46,526 nucleotides of DNA, taken from NCBI GenBank assembly GCA_902773135.1, contig CACYDP010000094.1, positions 1 through 46,526 on the forward strand. Reading direction: 5' to 3'. Made by a program: the position numbers and the translations under genes. Below, in pieces: positions 1-8,336 of the stretch. The notes beneath the pieces were generated by a model. The model did no database searches and was not told the origin of the DNA. It saw nothing but the letters and a program-made list of their open reading frames with translations. Within the stretch, counting starts at the first letter, position 1, and every line of letters begins with the position of its first letter. The stretch is from an uncultured Ruminococcus sp. (GTDB taxonomy: Bacteria > Bacillota > Clostridia > Oscillospirales > Acutalibacteraceae).

Positions 1-16
1 AGAGTGTGGTGTATTT

Positions 17-1777
17 ATGAAAACAATAGCAACTGTAATGCAGATTACACGAAGCCTTCTCATTCTTACTCCTGCCGAGTATGATAAGCCGGAAGGCGGT
101 TTTTCATCAAAATCCAAGAGGAGTTCGGTAGTTCCTACCAACTTTAATGTACCTCAGATTTTTGAGCTGAATGATTCACTGAAAGATCACCCGTATGAAA
201 AAACTGAAGAGCTTGCAGCCTTTGTAAAACGCTGTGCCGCAAGCGTAAGTATGGAAATAGGCGATCTCTTTGTGTGTATCGAAGATGAAGACGTACTTAT
301 TACAAAGGAATATAAGCACGCCCCCGCAAAAGATAAACTGCTGCCTACCTTTGCACGTGTAGAAGCAGAAAACGTACTTCACGCAGAAGTTGAAAAGTAT
401 ACAATACTGAACTTTGAATACGGTCAGCAGTACGGTAAGGCAAGCAAATCGGAAGACGTTTCGGCTTCTCTCTTTGCAATGAATACCGGTATTCTGACAG
501 ACCTTCGTGCCAACTTTGAAAACGAAGGCATACATATCGTAAAAATCACACCTCCTATTGCGGGTATGCTCTATACCTCCAAAGCGGATCTGAACTCTGC
601 AACAAGAGCTATCGCATTGATTAGTATGGACTTTGCCGCAACAAGACTGGTTGTACTCCATAACGGTGCTCCTGTATTCCAGCAGTCATTCTCCAGTGTA
701 CTGGAAGATATTGCTGAAATGTTCTCCCTTGAGTTCGGTATCAGTAAAATGGGTGCGATTGATCTTATCCGTCAGGAAGGTCTGGGTGCCTGCAATAAAT
801 GTAACTCGGCAACAACCAGAAAACAGACAATGACAATGCTCGACAATGCTGCGGGCGAAATCCTCAGAAATCTCCGAATGGTTATCTCGACAATGCGTCT
901 TGACATCGACCAGATCGTACTGTGCGACGCACTTGCTAAACTCCCGAATATCGCTCAGTATTGCCGTTCGGTAGGTCTTACCGCTCCTATGGAAAAGGTG
1001 ACAAATCTCTTTACAGGTGCCACAGTTGCTCCTGTTGCTACCCCGAATGCTGCGGAAAAGGGATTTGATACGACATCGTTTATTACACTCAACGGCGTTT
1101 TGACAATGCCTGTCAACGAAGCAAACCTTCTGCTCGGCGAAACAAACGCAATGAGTGCTCTTGCTGCCGCTAAAAACGGTAAGCTTGGAAAAACAATCAC
1201 AGCAGGTGTTGTTGTAGCAGCTCTTGTATGGATGGTAGGCGTAGGCGGCTGGTGGCTTGCTCTTGAAATGCAGAAGAAAAATGATACCGATCAGCTGAAC
1301 AGCAATCAGTTTGATACAGCTAAAACACTGATCAAAGAAGAATCAGATTATAAAGAAAGAATTGGAAATCTTGACAAGGACTCGGAAACACTTCCGCATA
1401 CCGTTGTTAAGTCTGCTGATACGGCAAAGGCATTCTTTACACAGGTTATTAATTCTTCCAGCAAAATTGACAGCGTTGACCTGAACATAGAAGCAAATGA
1501 ACTCAATGCAAACCTGTATGTAGAGGATTACAATGCATTTGTTGAACTGAAAAATTCTATCGCTGCCGGCGGATATTTTGATGTTGAAGACCAGTATTCA
1601 ACACAGGCTGTCAACAGCAACGGTATAGACTACAACCAGGCAACGATGCTGTTCAGAGTGCAGCAGGCAGTAATCGATAAAGCTCAGGAAAAACTTGATG
1701 AAGCAAACGGCACTTCGTCAGATGATGCCGGTGCAGGCGATTCATCTGAGAGCAGCACCGAATCATCGGCTTCTTGA
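17..1777 (+). CDS. PilM-PilN fusion, type IV pilus inner-membrane assembly protein
   Basis: A 586-residue protein that opens the pilus operon. Residues about 1-375 resemble the actin-fold PilM/GspL-type cytoplasmic ATPase-like domain. A single hydrophobic helix follows at about 395-418 (key run VVVAALVWMVGVGGWWLA), then an extracytoplasmic part with the layout of PilN. In most species PilM and PilN are separate chains joined when the PilN N-terminal peptide docks into PilM; here both are in one polypeptide. The C-terminus is a low-complexity Ser/Glu/Asp tail from about residue 563. The ATG at 17 is near the window edge with no clear ribosome binding site, and any promoter lies upstream of the window. 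The next gene (pilO-like) follows after 36 bases, in the usual pilM-N-O order. The family call rests on domain layout and neighbours more than on strong motifs. Confidence 0.75.
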   Translation: MKTIATVMQITRSLLILTPAEYDKPEGGFSSKSKRSSVVPTNFNVPQIFELNDSLKDHPYEKTEELAAFVKRCAASVSMEIGDLFVCIEDEDVLITKEYKHAPAKDKLLPTFARVEAENVLHAEVEKYTILNFEYGQQYGKASKSEDVSASLFAMNTGILTDLRANFENEGIHIVKITPPIAGMLYTSKADLNSATRAIALISMDFAATRLVVLHNGAPVFQQSFSSVLEDIAEMFSLEFGISKMGAIDLIRQEGLGACNKCNSATTRKQTMTMLDNAAGEILRNLRMVISTMRLDIDQIVLCDALAKLPNIAQYCRSVGLTAPMEKVTNLFTGATVAPVATPNAAEKGFDTTSFITLNGVLTMPVNEANLLLGETNAMSALAAAKNGKLGKTITAGVVVAALVWMVGVGGWWLALEMQKKNDTDQLNSNQFDTAKTLIKEESDYKERIGNLDKDSETLPHTVVKSADTAKAFFTQVINSSSKIDSVDLNIEANELNANLYVEDYNAFVELKNSIAAGGYFDVEDQYSTQAVNSNGIDYNQATMLFRVQQAVIDKAQEKLDEANGTSSDDAGAGDSSESSTESSAS

Positions 1778-1813
1778 TTCGATGATAAACGATAATTACG
1801 GAGGTAAACGAAA

Positions 1814-2542
1814 ATGGATAAAAAACAGCAGATAAATATCCCTAAGTATATATGGGTTATTGCAGGTGTATTGGTTATCTGTATTATCTTTCTTATTGTG
1901 GTTCAGGTGCCTTTCTCTCAGAAGCTCGGAAAGTATAATTCTGATCACCAATCGGCAACGGCTGAGATAAGTATGTACAATGACTACCTTGCCAGAGCAA
2001 AAGAAGTAAGCAACAGCATTGTAAGTATGAAAGCAGAGTATGAAAAGGAAAGCGACAAACTCTTTGTCAACGGTACAAAAACAGCTGACGATATAAGAGA
2101 TATGTTGATCAATCTTAATTATGACCCCACTTCTCTGAACGTTCAGAAGGGTGTCGTTGATGATCAGGGCAGAGCTTCCTCAGCAGGCGACCCCCTCTAC
2201 AAAACAATTGCTACCTTTACATTCGTATCGACTGAAGAAGAAATTGTTAAGACACTGAAGTATTTTGAAAGTGAATCAAAAGGTTCTTACTATATCAGTG
2301 ATATATCGTTGATTCCGGCAGAAGAATCAAGAGAAGAAGTAGTTGCTGAAGAACCCTCTGAAGAAGGTTCGGGCGATGGCACTTCCAAAGCTCAGTCTTC
2401 CGTTGTTTCCAAGCAGGCTTCTGTTGAAGATGTTGAAGGTAAATACCAGACAACTCTTACCATTAATCTGTATTACTTTAACCCCGAAGCAAATGAAGGC
2501 AATCAGGAGGAAGCAGCAGCAGACGAATCTTCTGAAGAATAA
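1814..2542 (+). CDS. PilO-like pilus assembly protein
   Basis: A 242-residue bitopic membrane protein. It has a short basic cytoplasmic N-terminus, one transmembrane helix at about residues 13-33, a coiled-coil-like stretch at about 40-85, and a ferredoxin-like C-terminal region ending in a Ser/Glu-rich acidic tail. This is the layout of PilO/GspM, which partners PilN to connect the pilin filament to the cytoplasmic motor. The ATG at 1814 is preceded by a GGAGG site (TACGGAGGTAAACGAAA context). It lies between the PilM-PilN fusion and the prepilin peptidase. Sequence identity in this family is low, so position in the operon is the main support. A second acidic run at about residues 172-210 interrupts the globular part. 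Confidence 0.7.
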   Translation: MDKKQQINIPKYIWVIAGVLVICIIFLIVVQVPFSQKLGKYNSDHQSATAEISMYNDYLARAKEVSNSIVSMKAEYEKESDKLFVNGTKTADDIRDMLINLNYDPTSLNVQKGVVDDQGRASSAGDPLYKTIATFTFVSTEEEIVKTLKYFESESKGSYYISDISLIPAEESREEVVAEEPSEEGSGDGTSKAQSSVVSKQASVEDVEGKYQTTLTINLYYFNPEANEGNQEEAAADESSEE

Positions 2543-2563
2543 TTGACCGAGGAAGTTTTTTAA

Positions 2564-3463
2564 ATGCAACCACTACAATATATTCAGACCACAGCAGGTC
2601 TGATATGGACAATACTCTGCCCGATATTTGGTTTTGCACTTACTTTTGCGGCTTACTTTATTATCAATAAAGTGCCGGCAAAATGGCTGTGTGACTATAA
2701 CGAAACACCGTCCCCCGAACTTCTTTCGGGCAAGCGTGTTAATTATGCAGGGTCGGGCATAGTACTTTCAATTGTTTCCTCTGTATGCTTTGCGGCACTG
2801 AGATGGCAGTTCAACAAAGGATATGATATATATTTTATCATGCTGATGCTCATTATTTTTGCAGCACTGATGATTACGGTATGTGACTTTAAATATACGA
2901 TTATTCCCGATCAGTTCACCGTACTTCTTGGTGTTCTGGGGTTGATGCTCAGCGTTTATGATATAGTAAGAGGATACCATATTTTACACAGTGCATGGTG
3001 GTCGCCGCTTGCAGGTGCAGGCATCGGTGCCGCCGTGATGATACTGGTAGATCTGATAGGTATGTTGGTGTACAAAAAAGACGGTATGGGATTCGGTGAC
3101 GTAAAACTGTTCTTCGCCGTAGGTATACTGACAGGTTTCCCGGGGACGATCTACACATTATTGATTTCATTGATAACGGCTACTGTTTGTTTCGCTGTGA
3201 TTATTCTTGTATCCAAAATCAAGAATGGCGGCAACGCTTCCGAAACCGGTGAGGATACCAATGAAGTGATGACAGAAACAGATACCGGGGATAGCGATGA
3301 GCCGGAAGAAAATGAAAGTGATGCTGCGTCCGAAGAAGAGGAACAGCTCAGTTTTCATTCTTATCTGGCATTCGGTCCCTATATCGCCATAGCAATCATT
3401 GTTTATCTGACATTGTTTGACGGAATAAAATATCTGGCAGGTTTATATTTAAATTTATTTTGA
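2564..3463 (+). CDS. Prepilin peptidase (A24 family, PilD-like)
   Basis: A 299-residue polytopic membrane aspartyl protease that should remove the leader peptide from the prepilins encoded downstream. The two catalytic aspartates of the A24 family are visible: D108 in CDFKYTIIPD and D179 in GMGFGDVKLF. The N-terminal segment lacks the paired CxxC motifs of the zinc-binding N-methylase domain found in classical PilD, so N-methylation of mature pilins by this enzyme is doubtful. An acidic insertion of about 40 residues (approximately 222-262, rich in Glu, Asp, Ser and Thr) lies between late transmembrane helices and is not typical of the family. It starts 21 bases after the pilO-like gene and 20 bases before pilB, so it is co-transcribed with them. 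Confidence 0.9.
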   Translation: MQPLQYIQTTAGLIWTILCPIFGFALTFAAYFIINKVPAKWLCDYNETPSPELLSGKRVNYAGSGIVLSIVSSVCFAALRWQFNKGYDIYFIMLMLIIFAALMITVCDFKYTIIPDQFTVLLGVLGLMLSVYDIVRGYHILHSAWWSPLAGAGIGAAVMILVDLIGMLVYKKDGMGFGDVKLFFAVGILTGFPGTIYTLLISLITATVCFAVIILVSKIKNGGNASETGEDTNEVMTETDTGDSDEPEENESDAASEEEEQLSFHSYLAFGPYIAIAIIVYLTLFDGIKYLAGLYLNLF

Positions 3464-3483
3464 TTGATTAGGGAGCTGAAAAA

Positions 3484-5181
3484 ATGAGAGTTAGTAACTT
3501 GAAAATCGGACAGATTCTTATTAATTCGGGTGACATCACCGAGGAACAGCTTGAGGAAGTACTCGAAAAACAAAAAACGAATAAGAAACGTATTGCGGAT
3601 CTTCTGATTGAGGATAAAATCGTTACTGAACAGCAGGTGTGCAAAGCACTTGAAAAGCAGCTCTTTATCCCCTATGTTGATTTGGATACAATAAGCGTTC
3701 CCGAGGAACTCAATTCGATTATCCCCGAGGAAATGGCACAGTCTAATATGGTAATACCCGTTGAACTGGACGGACGATTCCTTACGGTAGCCATAGCGGA
3801 TCCTCTTAACTATCAGGGACTCAAAGATATATCGATTGCAACCAAATTAAAGATAAAGCCCGTTATCGCAGAAGCATCAAAAATATCCGCAAAACTGCGT
3901 GATATGTATGCGGCACAGAAGGCTATCGATGACGCTAAGGAATTTTTGGAGTCCAACACTACAAAAAGTCAGGCTCAGAAAGAGGCGGAAGAAGCTGCTG
4001 CTCAGGATGCTTCGGCAAATGACCAGCCGATTATTCGTTTCGTTAACACAATGATTGAAGAAGCGATTTATTCAAAAACATCCGATATTCATATCGAACC
4101 AATGGAGAAATGTCTGAGAATCCGTTTTCGTATTGACGGTAAACTTCAGATCTATATGGAAACAAGCCCGGAGCTGATCGCTTCGGTAACGTCCCGAATT
4201 AAATTTATCGGTAATATGAATATCGCTGAAAGACGTATACCGCAGGACGGTCGTATTAATTATCGTGTAGGCGGTAAGGATATAGACTTCCGTATCTCTG
4301 TTTTGCCGAGTGTGTTCGGTGAAAAGATCGTTATGCGTATTACAACTTCTCTTGGTATGGAACTGAAAAAAGAAAATATCGGTTTCTTGCCGGAGAATCT
4401 TGAAAAATTTAATCACCTTGTAAAAAGTAACCGTGGTATTATTCTGGTTACGGGTGCTACGGGTTCCGGTAAATCGACAACGCTTTATACCGCACTTCAC
4501 GAAGTAATGAGCGAAGATATTAATATCATTACGGTTGAAGACCCTGTCGAAATGCTTCAGCCCGGTATTACGCAGGTACAGACCAACGAAAAAGCAGGAC
4601 TTACCTTTGCAGCAGCACTTCGTTCCATTCTTCGTCAGGACCCCGATATTATTATGATCGGTGAGATTCGAGACGGTGAAACGGCCGGCATCGCTGTTCA
4701 GGCTGCTATCACAGGTCACTTGGTTCTTTCAACACTCCATACTTATGACGCACCCAGTTCGGTGGCACGTCTGATTGATATGGGTATCGAATCTTACATG
4801 GTATCGTCGGCACTCTTGGGTATTATCGCACAGAAACTGGCACGTCGTCTTTGTGTTGACTGCAAAGAGGCATACAGCCCCGATCAAAATGAACGTCTTG
4901 CGATGAACATTGATCCCAATGAAGAAATTACGCTGTACCGTAAATGCGGCTGCGAAAAATGCAACAAAAAAGGATATAAAGGTCGTATTGCCGTTCACGA
5001 AGTAATGCTTTTGACAACTACTCTGAAAAGAGCCATTACCGAAAACAAAAGTACTGATGAACTCAGAGATCTGGCAGTTGCCGAGGGTATGATACCGATG
5101 AAAGAAAATGTGCGGAGAGACGTTTTGCAGGGACTTACTTCTTATGAAGAATTTATAGATATGACAATTTCTAACGACTAA
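3484..5181 (+). CDS. pilB: Type IV pilus extension ATPase PilB
   Basis: A 565-residue hexameric GspE/PilB-type ATPase that powers pilin addition at the cytoplasmic face. The N-terminal region (about 1-75) resembles a T2SSE_N/MshEN module, with the IGQILINSG...QLEEVLEKQ pattern that in some homologues binds c-di-GMP. The core has Walker A GATGSGKSTT at about 323-332, an Asp box (ITVEDPVE), Walker B with IIMIGEIRD, and a His box (GHLVLSTLHT). A four-cysteine zinc site (CVDC near 457, then a CxCEKC cluster near 488-493) is a PilB/GspE mark and separates it from the PilT-type gene that follows. Length and motifs are complete. The ATG at 3484 has an upstream GGGAG site. Confidence 0.95.
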   Translation: MRVSNLKIGQILINSGDITEEQLEEVLEKQKTNKKRIADLLIEDKIVTEQQVCKALEKQLFIPYVDLDTISVPEELNSIIPEEMAQSNMVIPVELDGRFLTVAIADPLNYQGLKDISIATKLKIKPVIAEASKISAKLRDMYAAQKAIDDAKEFLESNTTKSQAQKEAEEAAAQDASANDQPIIRFVNTMIEEAIYSKTSDIHIEPMEKCLRIRFRIDGKLQIYMETSPELIASVTSRIKFIGNMNIAERRIPQDGRINYRVGGKDIDFRISVLPSVFGEKIVMRITTSLGMELKKENIGFLPENLEKFNHLVKSNRGIILVTGATGSGKSTTLYTALHEVMSEDINIITVEDPVEMLQPGITQVQTNEKAGLTFAAALRSILRQDPDIIMIGEIRDGETAGIAVQAAITGHLVLSTLHTYDAPSSVARLIDMGIESYMVSSALLGIIAQKLARRLCVDCKEAYSPDQNERLAMNIDPNEEITLYRKCGCEKCNKKGYKGRIAVHEVMLLTTTLKRAITENKSTDELRDLAVAEGMIPMKENVRRDVLQGLTSYEEFIDMTISND

Positions 5182-5229
5182 TATTGTGTGCCAATGCACA
5201 AATCTAAAATATGAATGGGGTAGATTTAA

Positions 5230-6276
5230 GTGGATTTTTACAGCCTGGTAAAAGAAGCCGTTACCAAAGGTGCATCGGATATTCATATTGCATCCGGTAA
5301 CCATCCTGCGTATCGACTTCACGGTAATGTATTTTTTACCAATGATCCGGCTCTCAATGAGGTGGAAGTAACAGCAATTATTAAAGCGGTTTTGAATCAG
5401 TCAAGATTTGAAACATTCCTTCAGACCGGTGAAGCCGATGCCGCAGTTGAAATAGGTGAATGCGGACGTTTCAGAGCCAATGCGTTCAGACAGCGTAATG
5501 GTACAGCTCTTGTACTTCGTGTTATTAACAGCGTTGTTCCTGAATTGTCAACACTCAACCTGCCGAACTCTATCAGAAAAACACTGGATTTGAATTCCGG
5601 TCTGGTTCTGATGTGCGGTCCTACCGGTTCCGGTAAATCGACAACTCTGGCGGCTTTGATCAATGAAATCAATAAATATAAGAGTAAACATATTATTACG
5701 ATCGAAGACCCTGTTGAATTCTTGCATACACCAAAACGCTGCATTATCAATCAGAGAGAAATCGGTCTTGACAGCCGTTCTTACCCGATGGCTCTTCGTG
5801 CTGCCATGCGTGAAGACCCCGATATTATCCTCGTAGGTGAAATGCGTGACCGAGAATCGATTCAGATCGCACTTACCGCAACTGAAACCGGTCACTTGGT
5901 TTTCTCGACAGTACATACAGAAGGTGCGGCTAAAACTATCGACCGTTTGGTTGATATTTTCCCGCCGGATCAGCAGCAGCAGATTCGTGTACAGCTTTCT
6001 ACGTCATTGAAAGCGGTTATTTCCCAAAGACTTCTTCCGAGAGCAACAGGCGGTCGAATTGCAGCTTTTGAAATCATGTTTGTTACCAGTGCTATCAGTA
6101 ACCTTATTCGTGAAAATAAGGTAGCAAATATTCAGCAGTCTATCCAGCTCGGTCAGCAGTACGGTATGATCACAATGCATAAAAGTATTGATAACCTTCT
6201 TGCTCAGGGTCTTATTACAGAACAGATTGCTAAGGCTTGGAACTTTGATGTCGGCGACACCGATGCAAGAAGATAA
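5230..6276 (+). CDS. pilT: Type IV pilus retraction ATPase PilT
   Basis: A 348-residue ATPase of the PilT type. It has the short PAS-like N-terminal domain with the PilT-like opening GASDIHIASGNHP, Walker A GPTGSGKSTT, the Asp box TIEDPVEF, Walker B with DIILVGEMRD, the His box TGHLVFSTVHTEGAAKTIDR, and a C-terminal AISNLIRE close to the AIRNLIRE motif needed for retraction. It lacks the zinc-binding cysteine cluster of PilB. The start is the GTG at 5230, giving MDFYSLV; a G-rich stretch (ATGGGGT) lies about 10 bases upstream and no ATG is in a better position. Together with PilB this predicts a pilus that can be both extended and retracted. Confidence 0.93.
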   Translation: MDFYSLVKEAVTKGASDIHIASGNHPAYRLHGNVFFTNDPALNEVEVTAIIKAVLNQSRFETFLQTGEADAAVEIGECGRFRANAFRQRNGTALVLRVINSVVPELSTLNLPNSIRKTLDLNSGLVLMCGPTGSGKSTTLAALINEINKYKSKHIITIEDPVEFLHTPKRCIINQREIGLDSRSYPMALRAAMREDPDIILVGEMRDRESIQIALTATETGHLVFSTVHTEGAAKTIDRLVDIFPPDQQQQIRVQLSTSLKAVISQRLLPRATGGRIAAFEIMFVTSAISNLIRENKVANIQQSIQLGQQYGMITMHKSIDNLLAQGLITEQIAKAWNFDVGDTDARR

Positions 6277-6289
6277 GGGGTGAACTCGA

Positions 6290-7528
6290 TTGAAGTATAA
6301 GTATACGGCGATGAACGCCAGAAATCAGAAAAAAGAAGGTGCCGTTGAGGCTGAAACCCAAAGCCAGGCAATTTCTATTCTTCGTGAAAAAGGTCTTATC
6401 GTTCAGGATATTAACGAAGCCGGCGGCTCAGATGAACCTACCAGTATATGGCAAATGGATATGGGCGGCGATATTCATAACAAGAAAATTAAAGAAAAAA
6501 GACTGCTTCAGCTTTTTAACCAGCTTGGTATGATGATGAAAGCCGGTATCAACCTGTCACTTTCGATGCAGATTATGATCGATTCCGAAAAAGAAGTTTC
6601 GATGAAAAAGATTTTGAAGGAAATCAACGAAAACCTTTACAACGGTCTTACTCTCTCACAGGCAATGAGAAACTTTGCCGGATTCCCTCCTATCTATATC
6701 AGTATTGTTGAAGCCGGTGAAGCAAACGGTCGTCTTGATACATCGTTTGAACAGTCTGCATTGATCTGTAAAAAGAATATGGCTCTTGCAGGTAAGGTTA
6801 AGAGTGCGATGATGTATCCTCTCTTCCTTGTTGTACTTGTTATTGCACTTCTTGTTATTCTTTGTGTATTCGTTCTTCCTACCTTTAAAGATACCTACGC
6901 AAGCATGGGTGCCGAATTGCCGGGACTGACACTGGCGGTTATGGGACTATCTGACATATTGATAGGATACTGGTGGCTGATTCTTCTGATCGCAGGCGGT
7001 CTTTGGTTTGCGTTTACAACACTGAAGAAGAATAGTGCCGAGTTTGCGATGCTTTTGGCAAGATTAATGCTGAAAATACCGCTTGTAGGTCCTATTGTTC
7101 GTCAAAGTGCTCTTGCAAGATTCTGCCGACTGATGTCAACGCTGACAGATGCCGGTATTCCCATTCACAGAGCAATGGCTCTCTCAAGAGATGTTGTTCC
7201 GAACCTTTTTGTTCGTGCAAGAATTCAGGACGTACTCAGCGATGTACAGATTGGTGTTACGATTCATGATGCAATGGCTAAGCACCCCGTATTTGACCCG
7301 ATTCTCGTTTCAATGATTCGAGTAGGTGAAGAATCCGGTATGCTTGGAGATTCACTCTTTAAAATGGCTGAAATGTTTGAAACACAGGTTGATGAATCTA
7401 CCGAACGTCTGACAGATGCGATGACACCTGTTATGACGGTTGTGATTGGTGTAGTTGTAGGTACCGTTGTTGTATCTATGATTCTCCCGATGTTCGGCGT
7501 TTACAGCGTTATCGATGCAAATACATAA
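6290..7528 (+). CDS. pilC: Type IV pilus platform protein PilC
   Basis: A 412-residue GspF/PilC-family membrane protein, the rotor-like platform on which pilins are assembled. It has two homologous cytoplasmic helical domains, each with the family pattern (GLTLSQAMR...FPPIYISIVEAGEANGRLD near 115-150 and GVTIHDAMAKHPVFDPILVSM near 320), and about three transmembrane segments (near 170-195, 220-240 and 380-405). The start is the TTG at 6290, preceded by an AAGGGGTG site; the resulting N-terminus MKYKYTAMNARNQKKEG is typical of PilC. It is the last gene of the motor operon and is followed by a hairpin at 7539-7573. Confidence 0.95.
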   Translation: MKYKYTAMNARNQKKEGAVEAETQSQAISILREKGLIVQDINEAGGSDEPTSIWQMDMGGDIHNKKIKEKRLLQLFNQLGMMMKAGINLSLSMQIMIDSEKEVSMKKILKEINENLYNGLTLSQAMRNFAGFPPIYISIVEAGEANGRLDTSFEQSALICKKNMALAGKVKSAMMYPLFLVVLVIALLVILCVFVLPTFKDTYASMGAELPGLTLAVMGLSDILIGYWWLILLIAGGLWFAFTTLKKNSAEFAMLLARLMLKIPLVGPIVRQSALARFCRLMSTLTDAGIPIHRAMALSRDVVPNLFVRARIQDVLSDVQIGVTIHDAMAKHPVFDPILVSMIRVGEESGMLGDSLFKMAEMFETQVDESTERLTDAMTPVMTVVIGVVVGTVVVSMILPMFGVYSVIDANT

Positions 7529-7538
7529 AAATAAAAAT

Positions 7539-7573
7539 AAAAGGCAGTGGCAGTTTTGTTACTGCCTTTTGTT
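7539..7573 (+). terminator. Hairpin after pilC
   Basis: A 10-bp perfect stem (AAAAGGCAGT paired with ACTGCCTTTT) with a 12-base loop begins 10 bases after the pilC stop. The T-rich end is short, so termination may be partial. It separates the motor operon from the pilin operon. Confidence 0.65.
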
Positions 7574-7697
7574 TACAATATTATGTTCTGTATAAAAAGT
7601 GCAATTTGTGTTATACAGACTGTATATTTTGTGTATAGTTTGAAAATATGGACAAACTTTTAACAAATTATTTGTTTATATTAATGCTAAAAATTGC

Positions 7698-7726
7698 TTG
7701 AATTAATGATAAATTGCGGTTATAAT
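7698..7726 (+). promoter_or_regulatory. SigA-type promoter of the pilin operon
   Basis: TTGAAT at 7698-7703, a 17-bp spacer and a consensus TATAAT at 7721-7726. It sits 66 bases upstream of the first prepilin start, so the pilins can be expressed independently of the motor genes. Confidence 0.7.
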
Positions 7727-7791
7727 GGTTATAGGCATATTTGATGATGAGTCAGTGCCGCATTTTGCGTAACCGCAGGGAGGAAATTCAT

Positions 7792-8304
7792 ATGAAAACC
7801 GAAAAGTTGATACATCAAAAAATAAAATCAAAACGTGGCGTTACTCTTGTCGAGCTTCTGATCGGTATGACAATTATTGTTATTGTTTTTGCGGGAACGT
7901 TGGCGGCAATGTCTACGGGTTATACTACAACAGTGTATAATGCAGACCAGGACAAAGCATCTGTTGTTTCTGCCTCTACCAATGAGTTGGTGGCTGCTGC
8001 GGCAACCAAAATGCAATTTACCAAAAAAGCTGAATTGGACGCTGATCTTGGTTCGGCAAGCAGCTACATTAAAACATCCACTGCCAGATACGTCAAAATG
8101 ACATATGTTGAGCCTTCCAGCTTTTTTTCCAGCGATCTGGATGAGCGTTTTTCGATTTTTCCTGATGTGGAATCTTCAGTTTCCGGAGGCTCTTTGATAG
8201 GTGAGGATGCAAAAGTGAAGGGAATGATTGTACGATCAGCCTGCAAGTCGGCTCAGGGTACGATTTATACTGAAACTTTTGTTCCCTACGCAAAGGCAAC
8301 CTGA
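7792..8304 (+). CDS. Prepilin-type N-terminal cleavage/methylation protein (pilin 1)
   Basis: A 170-residue prepilin. The basic leader ends in KSKRG and is followed by VTLVELLIGMTIIVIV, so cleavage after Gly gives a mature protein with Glu at position 5, the residue that neutralises the N-terminus of the preceding subunit during assembly. The hydrophobic helix is followed by a globular domain of about 125 residues with no recognised fold. The start is the ATG at 7792 because a strong AGGGAGGAAATT site lies just upstream; an in-frame upstream extension to 7741 has no such site. Its size suits either a major pilin or a GspI/J-like minor pilin; no other short pilin gene is in the window. Confidence 0.88.
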   Translation: MKTEKLIHQKIKSKRGVTLVELLIGMTIIVIVFAGTLAAMSTGYTTTVYNADQDKASVVSASTNELVAAAATKMQFTKKAELDADLGSASSYIKTSTARYVKMTYVEPSSFFSSDLDERFSIFPDVESSVSGGSLIGEDAKVKGMIVRSACKSAQGTIYTETFVPYAKAT

Positions 8305-8336
8305 GGTATCTTAATGTGAAAGGAGGATCGATCAAT

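Noticed and set aside
4072-4719. 215-codon minus-strand frame inside pilB
   Set aside because: Antisense to conserved PilB motifs, with no start signals.
7741-7791. Upstream extension of pilin 1
   Set aside because: The strong AGGGAGG site lies just before the ATG at 7792, and the extension would make an unusual leader.
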